NCBI GenBank assembly: GCA_021292165.1
Contig: JAHFWL010000059.1
Span: 62,001-126,000, forward strand
Reading direction: 5' to 3'
DNA: 64,000 nucleotides
DNA from: Shinisaurus crocodilurus
Taxonomy: Eukaryota > Chordata > Lepidosauria > Squamata > Shinisauridae
The notes beneath the pieces were generated by a model that searched no databases, was not told where the DNA came from, and worked only from the letters and a program-made list of their open reading frames with translations. Of this stretch, positions 42,923-52,899 are shown piece after piece (position 1 is the first letter of the stretch; each line of letters starts with the position of its first letter). Position numbers and translations under genes: made by a program.

Positions 42923-44134
42923 TTATAAGGTTTTTTTATGCTTGCTACACCTTGTGGCTTGTTCGGGTTTAGGACTACCTAGGTTAGCTGGTGTTATCGC
43001 TTGTAACTTGGGGCAGCTACTCTTGATGTGGCCTGTCTGACCACACGAATAACAGGCACGGTCTCTGGGGTGAGAAGGATCAAAAGGAGGTTTTTTGATC
43101 TCCTTTTTACTTGGGGCTTCCCATTTCCCCCCCTTCTTCTCAGACTCAATCCTGGGGCCTAACCATTCCCGGTTTTCAATCAGTTTGTCAGCCATTTCTG
43201 CAGCTTGGTTTACCGTTTCAGGATCTTTATCCTTAACCTTCAGTTTTATTTCTCTGGGCAACCGAAAATAAAACTGATCCAGAGCCATAAGCTCTAGCAC
43301 CTTTTCCCTGTTGTCAGCTTTTGCTTCATCCACCCATTTTAGAAGCAGGTTTTTTAATTTTGTTGCAAACTCTACCATAGATTTACCTGGTTGAGGTGTT
43401 AACCCTCTGAACTTTTTCCTAAAGTGCTCAGGGCCTAACCTGAACCTTTTAAACACCGTTTCTTTGAATTGAGCATAGGAAACAGCCTCCCCCTCTGGCA
43501 TGCGATTATAAATCTCTGCCAGCTCCCCTTTGATTAAATTAGGCACAAACTTCATGTAATCACCCTCCTGCAGTCCCCACTTCTGTGCTGCCCTTTCAAA
43601 AGTGGTCAGGAACACTTGTGGGTCTTCTCCTGGGGTGTATGCTGTGAAGTCCTTCGGGGTAACTCTGACAGGCTGCTCCTGTTTCAATTTCATCATCCTT
43701 TCCTCGTGTCTGCGTTGTTCTTCCTGGGCCTGAAGTTGCTCTTTCTGGGCTTGAAGTTGCTCTCTCTGGGCTTGAAGTTTCTCCTGGTGCAGCTTTTCCT
43801 CATGTCTGCGTTGCTCTTCCCGCACCTTTTCCTCGTGTCTGCGTTGCTCTTCCTGGGCCTTAAGTTGCTCCTGCTGCAGTCGAAGCCGTTCCCACTCTAA
43901 CCTGGTCTCTTCTTCCTTCTGCTTTGCCACTAGCCGCAGTTCCTGTTCACGGAGCTCCCATTCTTTTGTTTGGGGTCCTGCTACCCTAGGGCTAGAGGGT
44001 GCAGCTCCTCCTATTGCCGCCTGGGAGATCAGCATAACTTTCAGTTCTTCTGCTGTTTTCGCCTCCCATGGCAAATTGTCCTTTTTACACTGCTCAATCA
44101 GGGCAGTTTTGTTCATAGAGAGATATTGGCTCAT
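42923..44134 (-). CDS. Gmr1-like Gag (403 aa), intact frame
   Basis: An uninterrupted frame. Residues about 1-35 form a short N-terminal helix region (MSQYLSMNKTALIEQC). Residues 60-145 form a long Glu/Gln/Arg coiled coil made of near-repeats (EEQRRHEEK, LQAQ). About 155-320 is a capsid region (FLTTFERAAQKWGL, MVEFATKLKNLLLKWV) with the retroviral-capsid/SCAN-like helices known from this clade. A zinc knuckle CYSCGQTGHIKSSC (CX2CX4HX4C) lies near residue 370. The protein packages the RNA. The stop TAA is at 42923-42925; pol is in the +1 frame across an A7 run at 42931-42937. Confidence 0.88.
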   Translation of the reverse strand: MSQYLSMNKTALIEQCKKDNLPWEAKTAEELKVMLISQAAIGGAAPSSPRVAGPQTKEWELREQELRLVAKQKEEETRLEWERLRLQQEQLKAQEEQRRHEEKVREEQRRHEEKLHQEKLQAQREQLQAQKEQLQAQEEQRRHEERMMKLKQEQPVRVTPKDFTAYTPGEDPQVFLTTFERAAQKWGLQEGDYMKFVPNLIKGELAEIYNRMPEGEAVSYAQFKETVFKRFRLGPEHFRKKFRGLTPQPGKSMVEFATKLKNLLLKWVDEAKADNREKVLELMALDQFYFRLPREIKLKVKDKDPETVNQAAEMADKLIENREWLGPRIESEKKGGKWEAPSKKEIKKPPFDPSHPRDRACYSCGQTGHIKSSCPKLQAITPANLGSPKPEQATRCSKHKKTL

Positions 44135-44260
44135 TTTAATAGCCTCACTGGGTCTCTATTCCGCAGTCCTGAAGTTAAAACATACACTGCTTTTGCCAGC
44201 TCTATTAGTAAAAAACCCAATTACTGTTTGGAGTGCTTAATCTCACTGTTCAGGATCGCT

Positions 44261-44272
44261 CCGCTGCCACCA
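44261..44272 (-). promoter_or_regulatory. Primer binding site, tRNA-Leu type
   Basis: On the - strand, two bases after the 5' LTR, TGGTGGCAGCGG is complementary to the 3' end CCGCTGCCACCA found on vertebrate tRNA-Leu species. Confidence 0.75.
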
Positions 44273-44274
44273 TC

Positions 44275-44844
44275 TGTCAAGGTTCCGCTACTGCAGGGAC
44301 CCCTTGATCTGCCTTTGGAAGATCTCTGCCTCTTCTCAAAGCCTCTCCCGTTCCAGGAGATCAAATCCTTTGCCTGCTTCCAGTAGCATGGGTGTAGGCT
44401 TTAGATGTGGTGAATAAGTCACTCCAACAAACCAGGGTAAACAACAGCACTTTACTTATTATAGGAGGGCATTTACTTAATAGAGTGGTTATAATTCAAA
44501 AGCAAGTATGATAAAATAAAACAAACAACTAATACAAGGTTCTCTAGCTTAACTTCAGACTACCTCTCTCCTCTGCAGTCAGTCTCTTTCTGCAGTCAGT
44601 CTCTCTCTCTCTCTTGCTCTGCAGTCTGCTGACCACACTCCACACATATATAGCCCTCCCAGGAGTGGAAGGTTATAATCAGGTGACCTTGATCAGGAGA
44701 CTAATTCTTAACTTCTATTGGGTACTAAAACTCTCAAACTCCCCCTCCCATCCTGGAGTGTTTGGGCCTTCAGGCTTCAACTAATCTAGGGAAGTGTTTG
44801 GGCCTTCAACAAACTTAAGCCTGTGTAGGCCTCAATCCTTCACA
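44275..44844 (-). repeat. Gmr1-like element 5' LTR (570 bp)
   Basis: Same ends as the other copy. The TC-rich segment (44570-44620) is expanded relative to the 3' LTR. The LTRs differ at only about ten positions besides this indel, so insertion was fairly recent. Confidence 0.95.
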
Positions 44845-44869
44845 GACACATACCAGCAGTGGATGGGAC

Positions 44870-45055
44870 CCAAGCCACCCCCCCCCCTCCATATCCATCT
44901 ATCCATATGTGCACACCTCATTCACACACATCCATCCATCCATGCATTGTCACCCTATCCACACACATACACAAATCATACCATCCACACCCATCCATCC
45001 ACATACCCCCCCATTCACACACATCCATGTACCCCCCCATTCACACACAATCAGT
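44870..45055. repeat. CCATCCA/CACACA-rich low-complexity tract
   Basis: Irregular repeats of CATCCATC, CACACACAT and CCCCCCATTCACACACA follow a C8-9 run next to the LTR element. Reading frames here are artefacts. Confidence 0.85.
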
Positions 45056-45556
45056 TAAACTTTCTCCCCTTCTCTCCCCTTCTCCCCCTCTTCTCTCCCC
45101 CCTGTTCCTGCTCTTTCTTTCTCTTGCTGTCTATTCTCAGGACTCCATGCCCTGCCCAACCTGCCCTTTGAACCACCAGGCAAAATGCCAGTCAACCTAG
45201 GGCTCAATACATGTGTTTTTTCTGCCTGTCAAGTACTGCAAAAGAGCAAGCACATGGCAGGCCACAATACATAGCTAGTGGACTGCATTTGGTGTGGAGG
45301 GGTCACAAGTTGTGCAGCATTTTAGGGAATGCCGCTTTGCATATTAAGAGACACCACCATTATAATTTACTTGATCATTAATCTCAGAATGAAAGAGAGG
45401 TGAGACAGGAGTCTCTGATCTTGCCAGGGATTGTTGTTGACTGTCTTAATGCATCCCATTTGAGGTTGGAGTGAGTTCAAGAGTACAAGAAAATAAAGGC
45501 ACCCATGCTGGCCATAAGAAAAGTTCCAAAATCCATATAGCTTGCACATTTTTCTC

Positions 45557-45647
45557 AAAAGCTTGCACATTTTTTGTGATCTTTGAGTTGGCCTAATAAA
45601 GGTACTAATTAGGCCAACTCAAAGATCACAAAAAATGTCCAAGCTTT
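45557..45647. repeat. 41-bp inverted repeat (GTTGGCCTAATAAAGGTA tail, head to head)
   Basis: Arms 45557-45597 and 45607-45647 pair with one mismatch around a 9-nt loop. The same wording (CTCAAAAGCTTGC...GAGTTGGCCTAATAAAAGTA) occurs once at 62342-62394, so the hairpin looks like two inverted copies of a dispersed-repeat tail. Confidence 0.85.
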
Positions 45648-46009
45648 TGGGATCTCCAGATCTCTTCCATCAGGTAAGATGTTACAAAAAGCAGGTTGGT
45701 CGGGTGGGGAGAATAGGAGGAAAAGGAAAAGGCTGACTGCATGTTGTAGTCAGGATGTATGCATAGTCAGAATTTTAAAATGATATGGAGGAGGAGGGGT
45801 TGCGGACATTCAAATTGGGCTCTGCTAAGTGATGTGATGGTTTCAGTTCCCCTAGGACCACTGGGAGGAAGAAAGTAGCAGACAATTGATCCTCCATTTT
45901 TGAAAATATGAAATCCAGCTGTTGACTCAAAACTGTCTCCATCCATCCTGAGAGAACCAGGCAAGTTCCTTGGTTGGTCAAAACAAAACAAAACAGGAGT
46001 ACAGTTCAA

Positions 46010-46238
46010 GAGCAGTTAGCATAGAGTGTTGGGCTGGGACTCGGGAGATCCGGGTTCTAGTCCCCACTCGGCCATGAAGCTCACTGGGTGACTTTGGACC
46101 AGTCACTGACTCTCAGCCTAACCTACCTCACAGGGTTGTTGTGAGGATAAAATGGAGAGGAGGAGGATTATGTAAGCCGCCTTGGGTTCCTTGCAGGAAA
46201 AAAGGTGGGGTATAAATATAATAAATAAATAAATAAAG
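46010..46238 (+). repeat. tRNA-derived SINE, copy d
   Basis: The sense orientation shows the order clearly: GTGTTGGGCTGGGACTCGGG, B-box-like GGGTTCTAGTCC, CCAGTCACTGACTCTCAGCC, GTAAGCCGCCTTGGG and the tail GGTGGGGTATAAATATAATA(AATA)n. Confidence 0.88.
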
Positions 46239-46248
46239 CTGCCATGCG

Positions 46249-46296
46249 GTCACTGTGACCCAACTCAGTTGTTTATTGGATGTTGCTGCAGTGTTT
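46249..46296. repeat. 48-bp direct repeat, left copy, flanking the L1 fragment
   Basis: GTCACTGTGACCCAACTCAG...CAGTGTTT matches 49054-49101 with four mismatches and no gaps. It fits an unusually long target duplication of the antisense L1 insertion. Confidence 0.75.
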
Positions 46297-46767
46297 TTGT
46301 TGTTGTTTTTATTTCTTTTTAAAATGTATATTACACCAAAACAAAACAAAAACCATAAAAAAGAAGAGAAGAAAGAGAGAAAAGAACAAGAAAAAATACA
46401 ATTTTCTTACAGTCTTTTAAATGGATCACTTACAGTAAATATGTATGAAATATATATTTGTGGAGAAAGCCAACCTAAAACCCCTTTCTGACACACACAC
46501 ACTCACCAAGGAGGGGGGAAGGAGACCCAGGGGGCAGAGACAGCCAGTCTCCACAGAGACCAACAGGGACAAACAACATCTGCATAGAATCACCCCAGGG
46601 GGGAAGGCAGGAAGCATCCCCAGGTTCGTCAATGCTCTCGTATATCAGCCCCATCTACATAAGACTTGAATACCTTGCGAGAGCAGACATTTCGGCACCC
46701 ATAAGAAAGGGCCATTCAACACCACAGGATGGGACCATTAAGCAGGTGGCTTCAAGGGGACCCCACC

Positions 46768-46924
46768 CACCTGAGGAGGGTGGCAACCCACCTGATTGGC
46801 CGCCCACCTGAGGAGGGTGGCAACCCACCTGATTGGCCACCCACCTGAGGGGGGTGGCAACCCACCTGATTGGCCGCCCACCTGAGGAGGGTGGCAACCC
46901 ACCTGATTGGCCACCCACCTGATT
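46768..46924. repeat. 37-bp tandem repeats, four copies, in the solo LTR U3
   Basis: Units start at 46768, 46805, 46842 and 46879, plus a partial one at 46916. Each contains CACCTG twice and GATTGGCC, an inverted CCAAT box. They end about 30 bp before the TATA box, an enhancer-like position. Confidence 0.93.
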
Positions 46925-46954
46925 GCAGAGGGAGGGGCTACCTGAAACCCAAGG

Positions 46955-46960
46955 TATAAA
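46955..46960 (+). promoter_or_regulatory. TATA box of the solo LTR
   Basis: AAGGTATAAAACACC lies downstream of the CCAAT-bearing repeats and upstream of the AATAAA at 47431, the usual U3-R layout. Confidence 0.75.
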
Positions 46961-47078
46961 ACACCCTGCGCAAGGGAACTGAGTTGTTGGACCTGATCAG
47001 CAGTCTTGCCCCATGCTTGGGGTAAGGGAACGAAGGGATCGGCAACCCCGGGTAGCAGCACCCGGCGTGCTCCAGCTA

Positions 47079-47275
47079 GCTGAAATCACTGGCCGCTTGG
47101 GTTGACCGGACCCCCGGGAAACCAAGCTGAAATCACTGGCCGCTTGGGTTGACCGGACCCCCGGGCAACCAAGCTGAAATCACTCACTAGCCGCTTGGGT
47201 AGACCGGACCTCCGCCGGGAACCCAGCTAGCCGCTTGGGTAGACCGGACCTCCGCCGGGAACCCAGCTAGCAGCA
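47079..47275. repeat. Tandem repeats in the LTR transcribed part (47-bp and 40-bp periods)
   Basis: GCTGAAATCACTGGCCGC recurs at 47079 and 47126, with a variant at 47173 (47-bp period). CTAGCCGCTTGGGTAGACCG recurs at 47187 and 47227 (40-bp period). Confidence 0.9.
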
Positions 47276-47430
47276 TGCGGTTGACCGGGCCTCTGCTGGA
47301 GCCCGAGCTGAACTAACTAGCTGAGAGCCCTGAAATCACGGTGTCCTTGAGATTTCTTGCTTGCTACTTTGTGCTGTACTGATAAGCTGTATTGCTGGCG
47401 TGTGTCTGGGTTTGTGACGGTCATTTTGTA

Positions 47431-47436
47431 AATAAA
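47431..47436 (+). terminator. LTR poly(A) signal AATAAA
   Basis: TGTAAATAAACTTG in the R region of the solo LTR is followed by T-rich and GT-rich sequence. Confidence 0.75.
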
Positions 47437-48153
47437 CTTGTTTTATAAAAGATACTTTTGTGGCTATAAGTTATCCCTTTGTTCTAGGCTAAGGGTGATA
47501 GTCGCTGGGGGACCTCGGAGAAGGCCCGGCCCCAGGACTCGCTACCCCCTTAGTATTGAACCCGCGCAGAAGACCAGGTTGGCGGTCTTCCACTATATTC
47601 ATAAGTATCAAAAAGTATGTAGTAATACAATTATCCATAAAAATGGTTATGCATAAACTTCAGAAAAAGCAGACCAAATATCCATGTATTTATCCATCTG
47701 CAGGTGACGTCTAAATACCACCCACTCAAATGTTGAAAGCGTTATTAGGTCCTCAATCCATTGTGTTTATCTTTCCAGTGTTGTAATATCAGTCTTTTGG
47801 CTGTCAAGAGGGTGCAGAAAATCCACATGCGTTGTCCTTGTGATAAGTTCCATACAGCAGATACATAATTTAAAAGAATGTGTGCATCGGTAAATATTAA
47901 AGAGCATTCTAATACTATCTGTACTATGACCTCTACCCAAAAAGAAGCAACCACTGGGCATTGCTAAAACATATGGGTAAATGAAGCATTCACAGTATTG
48001 CACCTTCAACAGCTGACTTAGACAAACCGTTATTAAAAAGATGTGGTGTCCAATAAACATGAAACAAAAGTTTTTGCTGAATAAGACATAACCTAAGATC
48101 CATAGACCCTTCTGACACAGACGCAAAAACTGTTCTGTTGATTAGGCAACATA

Positions 48154-48322
48154 AGACGGCTTATGCTGGCTCAGCTTGTCTGAGTGTGGAAAGCTAAGCA
48201 GGGTCAGGCCTGGTTATTACTTGGATGGGAGACCCCTCCTCTAGTTTCCTGCATTGAGCAGGGGGTTCGACTCGATAGCCTTGTAGGCTCCTTCCAACTC
48301 TATTCTATGAAATCTATGAAAG
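48154..48322 (+). repeat. 5S rRNA-derived SINE with CR1-like tail, copy 2
   Basis: Same structure as copies 1 and 3: the GGAAAGCTAAGCAGGGTCAG 5S block, GATGGGAGACC, and the CR1-like end CTCGATAGCCTTGTAGGCTCC. It is inserted in the L1 fragment. Confidence 0.88.
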
Positions 48323-49053
48323 ACCATCTAATTCCCTATTCCATTCATCTTTAAGAATCTGTGCATCATACTTATTCACCGATAAGTATTTATAAACATG
48401 AATCATAGGTCAATATAACTGCTCAGCCTCAATCAATGCATCCAATAGCAGAGGAGGCACTGAAGCTGTAAAAGCAGCCAGACCAAACCTAGATTCTAAC
48501 AAATGTTGCAAGTGCAAGTATTGCCATTCAGCTGAGGCAGGCAAGTTATATTTAGTACGCAAAGCCAAAAATGACAAAAACTCATCATCTACACTCACTA
48601 ATTGATCCAAAGTAAAAAATCAACCTGTCTGCCCAAGTCTGCCACAGGAACGTTTTCTTACCAATTTTTAAATCCGGATTACCCCATAAAGTCAGTTTAG
48701 CATGAGAAGATGGGTCAAACTGTAATTGACGAGATATACGCCACGCCCCTCTAACTGCCGTGATTGTAGGAGGCCCCCTATCTGTTTTAGTGTAGTGAGA
48801 CCCTAAACACCCATTTGGAGAGAGGATCCAGACATAAGGATTCCAAAACTGACCAAGGTGGATAATCTAATCTAAGTGGAAAAGACCAGAATTTGGAACT
48901 AGTCAGCAAATAAGCCCTGTGATATAAGGCAAAATCTGGAAAATCAAATGCACCTTCTTTAGTTGCAAGTTGCATCCTTTTCAAAGAGATTCATGGAGGC
49001 GAGGAACCCCAGAAAAATTTGTGGATAAAAGCATTAAGTTTTTGAAAATAATT

Positions 49054-49101
49054 GTCACTGTGACCTAACTCAGTTGTTTATTGGCTGCTGCTACAGTGTT
49101 T
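49054..49101. repeat. 48-bp direct repeat, right copy
   Basis: See the left copy at 46249. This copy is the first sequence after the truncated 5' end of the L1 fragment. Confidence 0.75.
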
Positions 49102-51824
49102 TAGAATCGGACCGTTGGGCCACTTGCTTAGAGTACATTGGGTAGAAGAGTTAACTCCCTTCCCAGTGGTTAACATTTAATGACAGAGCCAGAACAACAT
49201 GCCATGATTTCCAGATCTGAATCATCTCCAGCAAGCTCTGAGTTAACAAAAATGGTGTGGGCTGGGAAACCAATAATGAATGACGTGTGGAGGAAGAGAG
49301 TGTTCCAGGAAAAGGAAGGTTGCTGTAGCATCTTTAAAGGCCAGAGAATTCTGTTTTCATCTTCTGGCGCTGCTGAGCCACAAGATGGAGGTAGCATTAT
49401 TGAATGCTTCCGATGGCCCACCTTCTAATGTTTTGAAGTGGGGGGTGGGGAGTCAGGCATTATTGTCTTAGACCTTTACTTCTCCTTGTATAAAAAGACT
49501 CCCTGCTGAGATAAACCCAAAAGGCCATTGTCCGTCTGTCTTTGATGTATGTATTGTTGAAGCCCTTCCTATAAAGTTCTCTGCCCTGAAGGCTTACCCG
49601 TCTTACCTCATATGACCATTGCCTCATCCTGTCTATAGATAAAGGTTTTATTGGCCTTTATTCCTATTATTTTGTCATGTTGTAGGATTTTACCTGGGGT
49701 GAATCAGTTGAATGCTAAAGGAGGAAATGGAGTGATTTGATGGTGATGTTTATATACTTATTCTCCCTTGTTCCCACCATGGAACTGTAGGCCTGGAAGA
49801 ATCTTGAGCCTCTTTGTCCAACTTCTGTTTCAAATCTAGGACCTTCTAATCCAACACTTCCACCTAGTTGTGTTGCTGCAGTAGCAGCCTGTTGGATATG
49901 ATGTAGGTTGTGAGATAACAAAATCTGAATTAAGAACATCATAAGAGCCCTGCTGGATCAGACCAAGGGTTCATCTAGCCCAGCATTCTGTTCACACAGT
50001 GGCCAGCCAGCTGCCCACGGGATCTCACAAGCAGGACATGAGTGCAACAGCACCTTCCCGTCCATGTTCCCCAGCAACTGGAGTACATAGGCATACTCCT
50101 TTGGTCCCTACGTTTTTGGAGCTAAAGGTGGTGGATGTTCAGAGAGAAACAACAGTGATACACAGAATGTGGTGGTATGAGGGGCAAATGAATTGATAGG
50201 CGTACTGTTCACAGCAGCCACCTCAGCATCTCCTTGTTCTCCCCTACGTACACTTGCACTGGCGAACCTAACAAACATTGAGCCACTTTTGCACAAACAC
50301 AGGGGTGTTATAAATGTTGAGATTGTGGTCAAATCAAAAGAGTTAGAGATCCAAGATTTTAGAGTTAGAGATAGAAGTTTTTATTCTGCCATCTGTTTTA
50401 TTACAAGGCTGTAGGTGTAACAACTCAGCCAGAAAGACCAATGGGATACAATCAGCTTTCCAGTCCAGCAGCACCAGACTGGGACTGCACCAACGCTGTT
50501 GCTTCAGGCAGGCATCTCATTCTACTTCACAGCAGAGCCAACCCTGTGTCAACCCACAGTGACTCTTCAGCTCAGGGCAATCTTCCTGTCAGTTGATGCT
50601 TTGTTTTGGAAGGCGGTATAAAATATTTCAAATAAATATGTGGAAATTAATCAGTGGTTGCCCCAGTTACTGTTGCCTGAAGACCAGTAAATCACCCTAA
50701 ATAGGAATTCCAGAAGAATTATGGGGGACTGTAACCCAACCATGAAAAATCACAGGCATTTCCCCAGCAATTCTAAACTTCTTTTACTAAGCAACCCTCT
50801 TGGCTCGGTTTCCAAAGTGATTAAAATGGTGTTGAGTCATAAATGCAGAGATGTGTTGTTATCAGACCCATCATCGGATTCTGCACAACACCTACGCTTT
50901 AAGTGCCCTTGAAGTTGGACATAGAAATGCATTATCCAATGAAGCCATCCAAGTGGATGGCATCACACTGAGTCAGAAGGACAAAATGCCAGGGCCCTAG
51001 GTATGCAAGGCAATCTGACAGCTGTTCCTTGGTATCTATTGATATCTACTGCAGAGGATCCCAAAGTGTGGTTTGCAAACTTCATTTAGGTGGTCCACAG
51101 AAAGGTTGTGGAGCTGTCAAGAATTTATGTACTTAGCCCTGCACTTGATCCCCCCCCGCACCCCCACACCCCCAGTGACGACTGAGATTAAGGCCGTTTT
51201 GATCAATGCCAGATCACTGAACAGGCTAATAGGCGCTGGCCTAGGTCCCATGGTTTTCATAATATGGTGCAGCCTAGTAATATTTCCCTAAAAACTACCA
51301 GTTAATGTTCTATGTATTTGTTTATTTATTTAAAGTATTTTTAGGCCACCTTTCAGGGTACAAAACTCGCTCAATGCGGCTCACAAGTTAAAATGATGCA
51401 TCAAAATTAATAAAAGTCAGTGACAAATAAAACAGACATCCCACCTAAAAATATACTAAAAAAAAAAACTAATTACATCAGCAGTCCAGTAAAGAAGCAC
51501 AATTTAGGAGAAGGTCAAGGAAAACGAATGAGTCTTAAAGGATCCCTTTACAGCAGCTTGGCTTAGGCATGATTTTCATGATATGGTCTTGGTTTTGGTG
51601 ATGATGCTGCCGCTGAAGAAAAAATGTTATTAAAATATGAGTTACACATGATAGATTTTGTTTTGTAGAATAAGAACAAAAAGACAGTTTATTAAGTGAC
51701 CTGCTGATGGTGGCCCACAGGGGGCGGGGACCCTTTGAAAACCACTGATCTAGTGGATATGCCAAAGTGGAATCGGTCCTCCTACACCACAATTGGAAGA
51801 TTTTTCTTTCACTGGATACTATTA
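49102..51824. other. Intergenic, mostly old repeats
   Basis: 49935-50110 is a high-copy dispersed repeat (GCTGGATCAGACCAAGGG, CAAGCAGGACATGAGTGC). 51305-51420 is an old tail fragment (TTATTTAAAGTATTTTTAGG). No gene is supported. Confidence 0.5.
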
Positions 51825-52074
51825 CAGTAATACCTTGGATTGCAAGTAACTTGGTTTGAGAGCATTTTGCAAGACAAGCAAATTTTTAAATATTTATTTA
51901 ATTTTTTTTAACTTGATATACAAGCGACGTCTTGCAATACAAGTACTGTAGTACGGCTTAAATTAAAAATCTCTGTACAAATTTTTTTGGGGGGATTTCG
52001 TTTTGATATAAGAGTGTTTTGGATTACAAGCACGTTTCTGGAACGAATTATGCTCTCAATCCAAGGCATGACTG
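51825..52074. mobile_element. Mariner/Tigger-like MITE, copy 1
   Basis: Ends CAGTAATACCTTGGATTGCA and its inverse CAATCCAAGGCATGACTG with flanking TA (51823-51824, 52075-52076). The interior has GCGACGTCTTGCAATACAAG. Confidence 0.85.
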
Positions 52075-52185
52075 TAATGGATATCCTTCAGGAAAAAAAG
52101 ATTAGGGCACAACCTAGCAGGAAATCTTGCAAAAGCCAGATTAAATGAACAGGAGTTTAACAAGAGGTGGGCCTGTTCTCATGTA

Positions 52186-52570
52186 ATGACTACCCATCGA
52201 TTTAAAAACATAGTTGTTGTGCATGAGCAGGCGTACTGCCTGCGGCATGCCCACCTCTTACCCTTTTACCCTAAAACCCACGATCGATTCCTTCATAGGT
52301 TGTAGAGCATGGTGTGCAAACCTGAACTGCTGAGTTGTTTACAGACTAAACAACCCAGCAGTTAACCCAACAACAAACCATGGGTTAACCGCTGGGTTAT
52401 TTAGACCCTAACAACCCAGCGCTCTGGGTTTGGACATTACATTCTACAACCTACGAAGGAGACAATCATGGGTTGTGCAGTAAAAGCAGAAGTGGTGGGC
52501 ACACTGCAGGCAGTGCACCTTGCCCTGCTTGTGCACAACAACCCATCAGTTTTTAAACTGATGGGTTGTC
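52186..52570. repeat. AACCCAGC-rich palindromic element
   Basis: GTTGTTGTGCATGAGCAGG on the left folds onto CCTGCTTGTGCACAACAAC on the right. AACCCAGCAGTTAACCC and GGGTTAACCGCTGGGTT form the centre. It is a non-coding, MITE-like hairpin with no clear duplication. Confidence 0.7.
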
Positions 52571-52899
52571 GAACCAGGTCTATGACTGCACTCTTGAGAG
52601 TTTCCATTCATTTCCATAGGGCTTATATGGGAGAATTTCCCACCCAGTGCTGTCCTATCTGGTCACATAAAGAATCAAAAAGGGTTTTCCCAAATTATTT
52701 GTTTTTGCACATTGTTTTTGAGCTATGAAAGCATTGTCATCATATTCATTGCAGCAAATCCAGATATCTTTCTTCAAAGTAACACTTCTCCTGCTGGTTA
52801 TCTCATTTCCCCTGCATTCACAATGTGTCACCACAAAAATATGGCATTTTTTTTGTCCCTCCTGCAGCTTGGAGTGTGGAATGTGACTGCAGATGTATA

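Larger units (their letters stand above)
39726..44844 (-). mobile_element. Ty3/Gypsy element, Gmr1-like, RT core deleted
   Basis: Two LTRs in direct orientation, an exact GACAC duplication (39721-39725, 44845-44849), a tRNA-Leu primer site and a polypurine tract define a complete insertion of 5,119 bp on the - strand. Domain order is Gag, protease, integrase, then the RT thumb/connection and RNase H, the order of Gmr1-like elements and opposite to ordinary Gypsy. The RT fingers and palm are absent, so it could only move with help. Confidence 0.93.
46459..47593 (+). mobile_element. Solo LTR, retrovirus-like, inside the L1 fragment
   Basis: A 6-bp direct repeat TATATT flanks it (46453-46458, 47594-47599), and L1 3' UTR continues on both sides. 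It has U3 tandem repeats, a TATA box at 46955, a repeated R/leader-like segment and AATAAA at 47431. The ends are TGTGGAG and TTCCAC. There is no coding sequence. Its family (ERV or other LTR class) is undetermined. Confidence 0.75.
46297..49053 (-). mobile_element. L1 LINE, 5'-truncated, antisense, with two nested insertions
   Basis: The - strand carries C-terminal L1 ORF2 fragments: 48787-48984 (KEGAFDFPDFALYHRAYLL) and 48410-48610 (LALRTKYNLPASAEWQYLHL), then a 3' UTR. The left end is the poly(A)-type tail seen as a T-rich run at 46294-46320. A solo LTR (46459-47593) and a 5S SINE (48154-48322) interrupt it. Without them about 1.45 kb of L1 remains. Confidence 0.8.

Noticed and set aside
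43616..43900. 94-codon Leu/Phe-rich + strand frame resembling a membrane protein
   Set aside because: It is the antisense of the Gag coiled-coil repeats.
46768..46924. Regular 37-bp repeats considered as a CRISPR array
   Set aside because: The repeats are strictly tandem without spacers, lie in a vertebrate LTR and have no cas genes nearby.
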